A DNA stretch of 64,000 nucleotides from Cyanophora paradoxa (Eukaryota > Glaucocystophyceae > Cyanophorales > Cyanophoraceae), in NCBI GenBank assembly GCA_004431415.1, contig QPMI01000523.1:1-64000 (forward strand). Direction: 5' to 3'. A program made the translations under genes and the position numbers. This document shows positions 33,699-42,548 of this stretch, in pieces. Numbering within the stretch: position 1 is the stretch's first letter; every line of letters begins with the position of its first letter. The notes under the pieces are model-generated. The model worked only from the letters and a program-made list of their open reading frames with translations. It was not told where the DNA came from and searched no databases.

Positions 33699-35096
33699 AT
33701 GTTGCAGTATAATAAAAGAGAATATAATGGATATCACTTCCACTCTTCAAAGACTTTCGCTGAAAGAAGCCCTAACAACCCAGAAGAGGCGAAAGCCTTT
33801 TTCCTGGATAACTCCCTTATGCTTGGTCTCGAATCCAAATCTAAGCCAGTTCTAGTTGTTGTGAATCCCAGCAATACTTTTGAGAATAATGTTGGAAATC
33901 GCATTTCCTTCAAGCTACCTCGCTACAATTTCTGTGGAAAACTCGAACTTGCTTTCGACCTTCCAGCCATCACTTTTGCTGGTGATACTGACCTAGTTCG
34001 CAATGGATACACTCGCCCAGTTGGTGCTTTAGTTCAGCGACTTGAAATTACCTATGGATCTTACACCTACCATATTCCATCTGATTTCCTTGCTCATTTC
34101 CCCCTGGTCTATTATTCGGAGGATCAACTAGCTAAAAAGAAGCGATCAATGGGCATGGTTCATGGCATTCCTGCTCATGGAACCAACCGCCTTGGTGGCT
34201 CATTTTTCGTTGAAATCCCTGTGCCTTGGCTAAATCACTACCTTCCCCTTGGTGCTTTATCTGGTGAAATGGTTGTTACTGTTTGGTTTAAGGATGCTGG
34301 AAAGGGTTATGTTGAAACTTCCTATGGTGGTCGTGGTCTTACTGTTGCAGCAGCTGATGTAGATTATTCAAAAGATGACGGTCTTGGAACTGCCCCTGCT
34401 GAAACTGTTCTGGCAAATGTTGGTCAAAACATCACAGACTTTACTCTTGGTGCAACAACCCCTGTCATTTCTATTACTTCTCCTCGCCTTTACATGCATG
34501 CTATTAATGTTTCTGATGAGCTTTTCGCTACTGTAATTGAAAAAGTAAAGACTACTGGCATGGCTATTCCCTCCCTTGATATTGGATTTGTAGATGCTAG
34601 TGCTTTCCCTGCCAAGGGCAATGCCCAACCCAATCGAATTAACCTCTCTCAAATCTCAGGTCTTGTATATGCTCTGCTTGTTTCAGTTCGTGATAATGCA
34701 ACTGTTGATAAATCCACTGGCTCCCACAGTGTTCTTAAGACCTATGCCAACTCCAAAGACATCACATTCACAACTGAAATAAATGGACAGCGACTTTTTG
34801 CCACTGAGCCAATTTCCCTACTCAAAGGTGCTGAGCTAATTGCTGATGCCTTCAAATGCTCTAACATGGATAAGGTTGCTGATCGCTATGTCCTTTCAGG
34901 ACTCCCATTCTGCCTTGATGGAGAAAAGGCAATTCGAAATATTGCTCAAAGTGGATTTGTTGACCTGACAAATTCCTCATCTTCATTCCTCACCCTCTAC
35001 ATGCCTTCAGATAAGACAATTGATGTTAATGTTCGCGCTCTCATGCATAGCTTTATTATTGTAGACAAAGATGGATTACGTCGTATAAATTTGTAG
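33699..35096 (+). CDS. Major capsid protein, double-jelly-roll type
   Basis: A 465-residue protein that would form the pseudo-hexameric capsomers. The sequence is beta-rich, with GNRISFKLPRYNFCGKLELA, a LVQRLEITYGSYTYHI strand and an IPVPWLNHYLPLGAL segment. The last resembles the P-W-x(n)-LPL-x-AL stretch that closes the first jelly roll in PLV and giant-virus capsid proteins. The reading frame is unbroken. Its length is close to PLV capsids (about 450-550) and shorter than virophage ones (about 600). It sits between the minor-capsid candidate and the nuclease/ATPase genes. A structure prediction should settle the fold. Confidence 0.82.
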   Translation: MLQYNKREYNGYHFHSSKTFAERSPNNPEEAKAFFLDNSLMLGLESKSKPVLVVVNPSNTFENNVGNRISFKLPRYNFCGKLELAFDLPAITFAGDTDLVRNGYTRPVGALVQRLEITYGSYTYHIPSDFLAHFPLVYYSEDQLAKKKRSMGMVHGIPAHGTNRLGGSFFVEIPVPWLNHYLPLGALSGEMVVTVWFKDAGKGYVETSYGGRGLTVAAADVDYSKDDGLGTAPAETVLANVGQNITDFTLGATTPVISITSPRLYMHAINVSDELFATVIEKVKTTGMAIPSLDIGFVDASAFPAKGNAQPNRINLSQISGLVYALLVSVRDNATVDKSTGSHSVLKTYANSKDITFTTEINGQRLFATEPISLLKGAELIADAFKCSNMDKVADRYVLSGLPFCLDGEKAIRNIAQSGFVDLTNSSSSFLTLYMPSDKTIDVNVRALMHSFIIVDKDGLRRINL

Positions 35097-35169
35097 TAAT
35101 CTTACCATTTCTCGTAAGGCATTTAAAGAAAAAATGATTATTTATTTTTGAAATCTTTTACAAAGTAAA

Positions 35170-36101
35170 ATGTCTTATACTACTAAGTCCTTTATCGAAA
35201 AAGCTGTCGAAGTGCATGGCTATAATTATGATTACTCTAAAGTTATCTATGAAGGGACCATGAAGAAGATTAATATTATATGCAACACCTGCAAGACTGA
35301 GTTTTGGCAAGCTGCTCATAGTCATATTAATCAGAAATGTGGTTGTCCCTCATGTGGGAATATTAAAAAGGGAATGTCAAATAGATTAACCACTGAACAG
35401 TTTGTCAAAAGAGCGACGGAAAAGCATGGAGATCTTTATGACTATTCAGAATCTGTTTATATTAAGGGAGAAGACCCTATTAAAATATTCTGTAAGAAAT
35501 GTCAAGAGTATTTCAATCAAAAGCCACACAAACACATGCATGGTGATGGCATGCAAAATGTAAAATGGATCGCATCAAAGATAAGTTGCAAATGGGGATT
35601 GAGAAATTCACAGAGAGAGCTTTGAAACTCTATGGAGATAACTACGATTTATCTAAAGTTGAGTATGTAAATGCAAGAACAAAAGTTACCATTATCTGTA
35701 AAAAGTGTGATCTTGAATTCAAAAAGACACCAAGTGATTTTCTCAATGGGTATGGCTGTCTGTCATGTAGATCGTCTATTGGTGAGACGAAAGTTCAAGC
35801 AGCCCTAAAAGAAATTGGTTTAGACTTCTCAATATCCCACAGATTTCCTGATTGCAAGCATAAAAGAGTTCTCCCATTCGATATTTATATTCCATCTCTC
35901 AAAATTGCAATTGAATATGATGGTATACAACATTTCAAACCTGTGGAACAGTTTGGAGGTCAGAAGGCCTTTGAAGATACCCAAATTCGTGATGGAATTA
36001 AAAATCGGTACTGTGAAGCTAATAATATCAAACTCCTAAGAATCCCATACACCGAAACTGATATTGAGGGTTGCATTAAACGATTCCTATCTAACCTGTA
36101 A
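35170..36101 (+). CDS. Zinc-ribbon repeat protein with VSR-like (PD-D/ExK) endonuclease domain (one apparent frameshift)
   Basis: Three repeats of about 60 residues share F-x(3)-A-x(3)-HGxxYDYS...Y followed by CxxC pairs: FIEKAVEVHGYNYDYS, FVKRATEKHGDLYDYS and FTERALKLYGDNYDLS. The C-terminal domain reads ETKVQAALKEIGLDFSI, then LPFDIYIPSLKIAIEYDGIQH, the D...ExD-type core of very-short-patch-repair-like nucleases. It ends with IKLLRIPYTE. The frame changes near 35545-35560, between repeat two's zinc site and repeat three. Either one gene with an indel or two genes is possible. It could be a homing or host-DNA nuclease, or replace the missing integrase; that is speculation. Confidence 0.75.
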
Positions 36102-36157
36102 ACCATATTCAGTCACCTTGCATTATTTTTATCTGTTTCTTTATAGAAAGATACACA

Positions 36158-36951
36158 ATGCCAATACCAAGTTCTGATCTGGATGAATTTGTGGCTGGTG
36201 AAATGATAGAACCCCTTTCAGACTACTCATACTCGGAAAAAGTGGATGCGGAAAAACAGAAGCTGTAAAATATTATTTGAAACAGCTGCATGATGCCAAA
36301 AAGATTGATACAACACTTATTATATCCGCTACCTCATTTTCACATTTTTGGGACAAAGCTGCTACTGTTCAACTGGGTGCATGGGATCCCCAATACATGT
36401 CGAAAATTATAAAAGAAAGAGAGGCAAAAAGGGAGAAAGGAGAAGAACTTAACCATATGCTGGTGATTTTAGAGGATATGATAGAAAATGACCAGCTGGA
36501 TCTCAGTCGAGATAAAACAGTGGGAATGCTTTATGTTCGTGGCAGACATGTCAATATATCAATTATAACTATTTCCCAAAAATTAAGAAAGGTCGCAAGT
36601 GTTATTCGCTGCAATAGTGATATAGTAATTATGGTTTGTGCAAGCAATCAAAAAGAGCTGGAAGCATTTGCAGAGGAGTTTTTGACTTTTCCTCGCAAAG
36701 AAGATTTCTATCAACTGTTTGAAGAGTATGTCCACTCATATCAATTCCTTGTTTATACATCTTTCAAGTATAATGTGGGCTACTATGTTGATAAAGCCGA
36801 TTTAGTTGGAGATTTCGATTTTCCTCGCTTCCACAGAAAGCCAAAAAAGAAAGAAGATGAACTGAAACCTCCAGAGAAAGAGGAAGCCCCTAAAGAAGTG
36901 AAAAGCCAAGTCCATAGCAATAAATTGATGCGATATAAACGCGGTTTATAA
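36158..36951 (+). CDS. Genome-packaging ATPase, FtsK/HerA (A32-like) (one apparent frameshift)
   Basis: This motor would pump DNA into the capsid. Walker A is LLILGKSGCGKTEAVKYYL (36223 onward) and Walker B is MLVILEDMIEND. A sensor-like stretch VRGRHVNISIITISQKL follows, as in poxvirus A32-type ATPases. The ATG at 36158 reads MPIPSSDLDEFVAGEMIEP in one frame and the Walker A in the next. The break is at the CCCC run 36212-36215, where one more C joins them. With this start the length is about 265 residues, usual for PLV ATPases. The C-terminal tail is Lys/Glu-rich. It is followed 28 bp later by a coiled-coil protein gene. Confidence 0.88.
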
Positions 36952-36979
36952 AATTATCTCTCATTCTAATAAAGATACA

Positions 36980-37714
36980 ATGCCTCCCAAACGAAAGATA
37001 GGGATCCCAGCTGGGGCTGTTGGCTATTCAGGTGGTGGAAACAATGGATCCATTAATACTGAACCAATGAAATTCAATGGTATGAATGAGGTGAAGCCCT
37101 CACAGCAAGAAGAGGACCCTCTTAATGCTGCCTATGAGGAATCAGTCGATGATAAAGCCCCACAGGCTTCAACCAGTGACCAACTCAACATCTCACCAGA
37201 AGCCTCAAAAATGAAAGCTGTTGCTGAGGGTGCCAGGCGAATTATTGGGGCTGCTGATGACAAAGGTTTAGGCTTGCAAGATCTTTCACTGGCTCGCAAA
37301 GGTGAGGGTCTTAGTAAGGAATCAGACAAGGTAATTCAGTCTATGGCTGGTGAAGTCACATACAAGACTGCTCCCACTCAAAATATTCATCGAATTCCCA
37401 AGGCTCAATGGGATGAGATGACTGCTAAACTCAAAGATCTGGAAGCCAAATCAAGTGCCTTGGAGCAGTATGTTACTGAGAAGAAAGAGAGATCCAAGCT
37501 AAAGGAGATGCTTCGAAAGGAAGTTTATAAAATGGGCATTACTGGTGTCCCAGATAAACAGTTTATTGCTAAGAAAGAGAACCAAATTGATGAGCAGGCA
37601 GTAGATGAAATGAAAACAAAGACCCAGAAGGGAACTATTGAACCTGGTGCCACCAAAGCTGAAGTCGAAAAGGGAGTAGCCCCAACAGTATATAAAAGAC
37701 GAGTTTGGCTTTAA
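36980..37714 (+). CDS. Unknown coiled-coil protein in the capsid gene array
   Basis: A 244-residue protein (MPPKRKIGIPAGAVGYSGGG...) with a basic, glycine-rich N terminus and a long charged helix (AKLKDLEAKSSALEQYVTEK, then KERSKLKEMLRKEVYKMG). It ends VYKRRVWL. I recognise no family. Its place between the ATPase and small basic proteins suggests a virion core or scaffold role. The upstream AATAAAGATACA resembles the sequence before the ATPase start. Confidence 0.55.
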   Translation: MPPKRKIGIPAGAVGYSGGGNNGSINTEPMKFNGMNEVKPSQQEEDPLNAAYEESVDDKAPQASTSDQLNISPEASKMKAVAEGARRIIGAADDKGLGLQDLSLARKGEGLSKESDKVIQSMAGEVTYKTAPTQNIHRIPKAQWDEMTAKLKDLEAKSSALEQYVTEKKERSKLKEMLRKEVYKMGITGVPDKQFIAKKENQIDEQAVDEMKTKTQKGTIEPGATKAEVEKGVAPTVYKRRVWL

Positions 37715-37736
37715 TTTTCTCTGTTTTATTAGAGAC

Positions 37737-37991
37737 ATGGATATAATACGAAAGTTTATTGAGATGCTCAGTCTGCATGTGGTGAGCAATTGCCACAGTG
37801 GATGCTGTGACACAACAATAGAGTTTGAGATGTCAGATACTGAGGATAATGTATCTGAGGCAAGAGAGAGAAGGAGATCAACAGTTTCAGTGGAGTCAAT
37901 GCCAGCAGACCCACAGAGTATACATATGAGCAACAGGAGTATCCAAGGAGAAGTTCTCTGCCAGCAGAAAACGTTTTCTCTGGGAATATAA
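37737..37991 (+). CDS. Small unknown protein, 84 residues
   Basis: MDIIRKFIEMLSLHVVSNCH... has one Cys cluster (CHSGCC) and a Ser/Arg/Glu-rich remainder. It lies 22 bp after the coiled-coil gene and its stop directly precedes the next ATG, so it is probably co-expressed. No family was recognised. Confidence 0.45.
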   Translation: MDIIRKFIEMLSLHVVSNCHSGCCDTTIEFEMSDTEDNVSEARERRRSTVSVESMPADPQSIHMSNRSIQGEVLCQQKTFSLGI

Positions 37992-38333
37992 ATGGAGGAC
38001 ACTATTAGTTTAATCGAGTTTACCAGTGATGAACCTGTTACTGAGGGTTCTATTAGACACATTCTAGCAATGCAGAAACGATATAGAGAGGACCCAGCAT
38101 ATAGAGAGTATAAAAAGCAGCAAGCCCTGGCATCCTATTATCGCAGAAAAGCCCAAAAAGAGGAGCAGAGACCAAGAGGGAGACCGATTAAATATTATTT
38201 GCCTACTGAAAGTAGCAATGGACCCCAGGTCTATAAGATAATTGAGAAAAAGCGGTCTCAGTATGCCACTGAGGCAGCTATAAAAATATATACAAAGGAA
38301 TTGGCTTTATACTTGCAATCAAGTCACAGATAA
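37992..38333 (+). CDS. Small basic protein, possible DNA-binding
   Basis: A 113-residue protein with a very basic centre (YREYKKQQALASYYRRKAQK, then RPRGRPIKYYLP). The RPRGRPIK stretch resembles an AT-hook, so minor-groove binding of the AT-rich genome is plausible. It starts directly at the previous stop and overlaps the 3' end of the converging gene by 10 bp. Confidence 0.5.
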   Translation: MEDTISLIEFTSDEPVTEGSIRHILAMQKRYREDPAYREYKKQQALASYYRRKAQKEEQRPRGRPIKYYLPTESSNGPQVYKIIEKKRSQYATEAAIKIYTKELALYLQSSHR

Positions 38334-38593
38334 GTTTTGTAAATATGCTTTTGTTGTTTTTTGTTTGCATTCTCAGACACTGAAACAGTAATGTGAATGT
38401 TTACTGATCTATTTCTCTTTGGTTTAGCTGCATACATATTGTAACCTATCAATCTCTGTGACATTTCGATATATGCCCCTATATCTCCATGCTTTATGCA
38501 TTTATCTAACTCAGTCATGGTCATCTCATCAAGAGTCTTTGCCATTTTGTCTTCACTATACACAATCAAGTAAGCCTTAAGTATTCTTGTCAA
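38324..38593 (-). CDS. Small unknown protein, 89 residues
   Basis: MTRILKAYLIVYSEDKMAKT... has a helical N-terminal part (LDEMTMTELDKCIKHGDIGAYIEMSQRLIGYN) and a basic, Lys/Asn-rich tail. It lies between the converging basic-protein gene and the central iteron hairpin, which would fall in its promoter. No family was recognised. Confidence 0.45.
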   Translation of the reverse strand: MTRILKAYLIVYSEDKMAKTLDEMTMTELDKCIKHGDIGAYIEMSQRLIGYNMYAAKPKRNRSVNIHITVSVSENANKKQQKHIYKTYL

Positions 38594-38613
38594 ATTTTGG
38601 TCATTTTCGATAG

Positions 38614-38715
38614 GTGTGACAGGTGTGACAGGTGTGACAGGTCTATCCCATCGATTTTGAAAATCAACTTTTCACCAGGGCTTTCCTTGGGATGGACCTG
38701 TCACACCTGTCACAC
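38614..38715. repeat. 102-bp iteron hairpin, central copy
   Basis: Three GTGTGACAGG units, a spacer, and two CCTGTCACAC units. The spacer matches the TIR copies when read in reverse orientation (the GGGATGGA and GGGATAGA ends are swapped). It is followed by ACAAACCATTTTCAGTAAGG, also shared with the TIR copy. Confidence 0.88.
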
Positions 38716-38774
38716 AAACCATTTTCAGTAAGGCTATAAAAATATATGTAAATCTCAATCATTAATCGTTTTCT

Positions 38775-41100
38775 TTAATATTCGGCATCATCTTCATTGT
38801 CTTCCTGAACCCTTGTTATCTTTCGAATCCCAATATATCCTCTGGCAAGAATACCATTAACTCGTTTTCTTTCTGATTTAACATTGAAGATCTCCCTTAC
38901 TCTTTTCATAACAGATACACATTCAACTTTATCATCAACACTTTTGTATGATTTGTAAATGATATCACTGGAAACAAAGTCGTTAGCATTATGTGTAACC
39001 TCGAAATTATCTCGAAGCCATTCACCAATCTTATCATTTTCAGCTATAAAGTTAATTCCCTGTTCAATAATCGATTGAGGGGACTTCTTAAGATCTCTTC
39101 AACCTCTTTGTTCTTCCACATATCCAGTAATATCTTCATGTGAGCCATCTTATACTCATCATCATTGTGTAGAAGTGTGAACAGAGTTGGGTCAGCTTTC
39201 TTTTGACCAGCTTCTGGCTTCTCTCTGAATATATTATTGAATCTCTGATAGGAAAGTCTTCTTTGAATTGCAAAGTCTGGTTTATTTATAGTCAAATTGT
39301 CATTAGTTGTAATGTAGACCTGAAACATTGGGGTAAGGATAACTGGGTCTTTGAACAAGGCTCTCACAGTCATTTCATTTCCACCTGTGACCTCCTTAAT
39401 CTTGGAGATCTGCAGTTTATCACCATCTTCAGCCTCATTACTGAATACAAGTCGCTTTCCAAGGAGTTTGGCAAGTTCAGGAGTAGCCTCTGATGAGTTC
39501 TTTTTAGGCTTAGTCCAATAGGATATTTCGAGAGGGCTGTAATAGCGACCAGATATCTGTTTGCAGTATTCCTGAACAAGTGATTTACCATTAGCACCAG
39601 CACCAGTCCACATATAGAACTTCTGGGATTTAGTTGATCCACTAAGGGCAATTGCAATGGATGCCAGAAGATACTTTCGCTCTGCTGGATCATCCACAAT
39701 CTCTTTATAAATCTGATTGAGATGCTCTATTTTCTTGGGGTCTACATTTTCAGTATAGTCATAACCCACAGTCTTGCTCACCATATCTTCCAGTTTACCC
39801 TTTCTGAAAGTCATAGTGGTCAGATCAAATACACCATTTTCGAATCCAATCACATATGGAACTGTGTCAATCTTCTCAAAGAATTCATCATCATTCAGCA
39901 GTGGGACCAAGTCAGTCAGAAGGGATTTGCGAAATCCTGATTGTTTAAGATTTTTGGCAATGGTCATCAATGTTTTGGATCTTTCTTCGAAAGCTGCTTT
40001 GTTTTCCTCATCCTTTAAAGCTCTTTGACTATAATGCACAGCCCTTCCAAGGTATTGGGGACAACAAGACGGCTTATATCTAGGTAAATCTTTAGGTTTG
40101 TGTCATCATGCTCCCAAATCCCAGTATCAGTATTGAGTTTGAACCATGACTTTTTGGAGTATCTCCATGTATGTTTAAGAACCTCTTTGCATACTAAACT
40201 CACATCATAATGAGCGCCACCAGAACCAGCGGATTTATCTATAAGATTGAAGATATCAGATTGCATTCCAATGCAGATGAATCGTTTTTTGCAATTTCCA
40301 CTGTAGCTTGACACAATGTATTTGTTATCATCTCCTTTAGCTTTCATAACATACCAGTTATTCGATTCATGTGAACCATTGCAGCATGGGCAATTGAGTC
40401 CCTTGTTAGCAGCATCAAAGTTAAAGCCAAGTTCAGTTTTAGAGATTATATTGGGATGCATAAATCCCATATCCACCAGCTCTTTGATAATATTGTTTTC
40501 CAGTTCATCATGTGAGGTAGCATTAGCAGTATACTCACTCTTATAGATGTAGTTATCTATTATCCACTTTTTGAAGTCATCAGTAGGCTCATTGAAATCA
40601 CAGGTATCATCCCATGGGGAGATTACCCAAGCCTTGTTCACACTGGGACACACATTGATCAGTCCAGAAGTTCCAGTTCCAGTGATTGTTTTCAGGTCAA
40701 CCTTCTCAAAGCCTTTAAAGCCAGGAGCCTTATCGGTAATTTTGAGTTTATTGAACTCCTCAGGTCGTTTAAAGTAGACATGATAGCCTTTTTTAGTTTT
40801 TGCCATGGGCTGATTGGCATCAAAGTCATCAGGAAACATATCCCGGAATTTCTCAAAGTCCTCCTCATCATCAAAGTCAATAACCATCATGTTGTCTGAG
40901 AGCAGAATGCCCCAAGATACATACTGATTAGTTGCCAGCGCTTCCTCATACTTTTCCCAGGACCATGCACCTCCCTTATGCTTGAAAACAGGGTCTTTGC
41001 TGTCAGGTTTCACTGGGATAATCATGTTTTTGGACAGTTCCTCATCAGATCTGAGCCAGTTAGCGAGCGATTTGAGCGATTTAGTCTGTTTGGCGTTCAT
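38775..41100 (-). CDS. Primase-SF3 helicase (D5-like) replication protein (two apparent frameshifts)
   Basis: This would unwind and prime viral DNA. The N-terminal part (41100 to about 40045) looks like an archaeo-eukaryotic primase/prim-pol: WGILLSDNMMVIDFDDEEDF (DxD), KTKKGYHVYFKRP, then a Cys pair LNCPCCNGSH. The helicase part has VIGFENGVFDL, Walker A MWTGAGANGKSL, Walker B-like KRLVFSNEAEDG, and FQVYITTNDN (sensor Asn), typical of superfamily 3. Frames break at the CCC run 40042-40044 and the GGGG run 39079-39082, each one base short. Beyond the second, the open frame continues to a stop at 38775, adding the usual C-terminal extension. A promoter-like motif lies just upstream. Confidence 0.87.
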
Positions 41101-41120
41101 TTTCAGCGATCGGGGTCCCT

Positions 41121-41156
41121 TTTATATATATAGAAGATTTTTCTTTAAGTAGTTTT
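41121..41156 (-). promoter_or_regulatory. Shared promoter-like motif before the primase-helicase gene
   Basis: On the minus strand this is AAAACTACTTAAAGAAA followed by TCTTCTATATATATAAAA, about 20 bases before the ATG. Nearly the same sequence precedes the genes at 41624-42439 and, in shorter form, 41313-41567. Confidence 0.7.
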
Positions 41157-41312
41157 GGGTCCCCCAATCATTTTTTGTTGGAAATCGAGAAAGTATCCCT
41201 ACGAAATTTATCCACATGATATATCGAGTGGTTTAGATACAAAAAGGATGAATGGGTATTTCAGCGAATAAACAGCATATCCCCAGCCTAGTAATATGCT
41301 GGGAAAAATAAT

Positions 41313-41567
41313 TTAGACATGTTTCAATTTTCTCCCTCTATTTGAGTAAGGGACATCATACAAATACTTGACAAAGCAGACTGCATTGGCTGCATACTTT
41401 CGCTGACATGAACTTGCTATTTTCATTGCTCTATAGGTATCATCGGTTTGATATAGATCTCTAAGCTGTGTGGCTATTTTTTCGTTAAACTTTTTGATTT
41501 GAGCCTTACCTTTTTCAGTTTGCTGGTATCTCTTCATAGCTCTCTTCTGGGCTTCACTGAGTGGCAT
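41313..41567 (-). CDS. Small basic protein, 84 residues
   Basis: MPLSEAQKRAMKRYQQTEKG... is Lys/Arg/Gln-rich and helical, ending GRKLKHV. The opening resembles the KRYxQTEKGK pattern seen in short DNA-associated proteins of large viruses, but I cannot name a family. It has its own copy of the shared upstream motif, so it is probably expressed with the replication genes. Confidence 0.5.
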   Translation of the reverse strand: MPLSEAQKRAMKRYQQTEKGKAQIKKFNEKIATQLRDLYQTDDTYRAMKIASSCQRKYAANAVCFVKYLYDVPYSNRGRKLKHV

Positions 41568-41583
41568 TTTTCCTCTGTCTCTC

Positions 41584-41610
41584 TTAATATATATAGAGAA
41601 TTCTTTAAAT
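41584..41610 (-). promoter_or_regulatory. Shared promoter-like motif before the 84-residue gene
   Basis: The minus strand reads ATGATTTAAAGAATTC then TCTATATATATTAAGAG, a diverged copy of the motif at 41121-41156 at similar distance from the ATG. Confidence 0.6.
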
Positions 41611-41623
41611 CATTTTTTGTTCT

Positions 41624-42439
41624 CTAACCTCTTTGTCCAAATCGCTCAATATACATAAGTTTGAAATGCTTACCTAGCAATGCTACAAATGGTTCGATTT
41701 CCAAGGTCTCCCATGTTTTCTTGTCCTTATTCCATCTGCAATCTAATCCTTTTGCGATATCTTTTTTAAGATAAGGCACCTGAAACCCAGCAACCAATGT
41801 ATTTGTTGTACTGAGTTCTGCATACATTTCAATCAATGCAGATCTGCCCTCTCTGAACCTCTCTATATCATCTCTGCGAAGATTATCCATTTTCGGAATA
41901 AATTGGTTGCACCAAATCAGGAAAAGATTAACTGCATGTTTATTCCTTGCTCTTTCTTGTTCTAATTCTCTCTCTCTTCGCTCTCTTTCTTCTAATTCAA
42001 GCTGCCTCTTTCGAGCTTCCTCTTGTTTTTCAAGTTCTCTTTTTCTTTCCAGTTCTTCTTGCTTTAAAGCGATTCTGCACTTATTACAGAAATTATCCTT
42101 TCGGTTTTTATGCCGATCTCCACATCTTTCACATATATCTTGACCTCTGGCACCCTTCGGAATAAATCGTAAAATGCAGCAATTCCCAACAATGACCACA
42201 ATCTTTTTATTAACATGCAGAATATAGCATTGCTCTTTAATTGGATGATCACAGGCGCAATGCTCAGACTCTGGAGGCAGGTCATAGTCACTTAATCCAT
42301 ATTTTGCAAGCTTTGCCCAAAGAGGGAGCGGTTTCCTGTTACTTCCAAGAGCAACATAATCATTGAAGTTATCAGATCCACAAAGCAACATTAAAGCCGC
42401 TTTGAGCTTTTCCAGGCAATACGATTTCTTCTCTGCCAT
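41624..42439 (-). CDS. Zinc-finger/coiled-coil protein with C-terminal DUF5710-like motif
   Basis: A 271-residue protein. N-terminal Cys/His pairs (HCACDHPIKEQCYI, VVIVGNCCILRF, then ICERCGD and FCNKC) suggest two zinc-binding sites. A strongly charged single helix follows (KQEELERKRELEKQEEARKR). The C terminus VPYLKKDIAKGLDCRWNKDKK matches the VPYxEKDxAKxLGxRWD pattern of DUF5710, found in DNA-processing proteins. It carries the shared promoter motif and lies divergent from the polymerase gene, pointing to a replication or recombination role. Exact function is unknown. Confidence 0.62.
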   Translation of the reverse strand: MAEKKSYCLEKLKAALMLLCGSDNFNDYVALGSNRKPLPLWAKLAKYGLSDYDLPPESEHCACDHPIKEQCYILHVNKKIVVIVGNCCILRFIPKGARGQDICERCGDRHKNRKDNFCNKCRIALKQEELERKRELEKQEEARKRQLELEERERRERELEQERARNKHAVNLFLIWCNQFIPKMDNLRRDDIERFREGRSALIEMYAELSTTNTLVAGFQVPYLKKDIAKGLDCRWNKDKKTWETLEIEPFVALLGKHFKLMYIERFGQRG

Positions 42440-42444
42440 TGTCC

Positions 42445-42480
42445 TTTTATATATATAGAAGATATTTCTTTAAGTAGTTT
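42445..42480 (-). promoter_or_regulatory. Shared promoter-like motif before the zinc-finger gene
   Basis: The minus strand reads AAACTACTTAAAGAAATA then TCTTCTATATATATAAAAG, almost identical to 41121-41156, just before the ATG at 42439. It lies in the divergent gap with the polymerase gene. Confidence 0.7.
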
Positions 42481-42548
42481 TCATCAAATTTTGTGTTCAG
42501 AATTCCCCATTTAAAACCTCCCCTTTTAGTAGGAACAAGTTAGGAACT

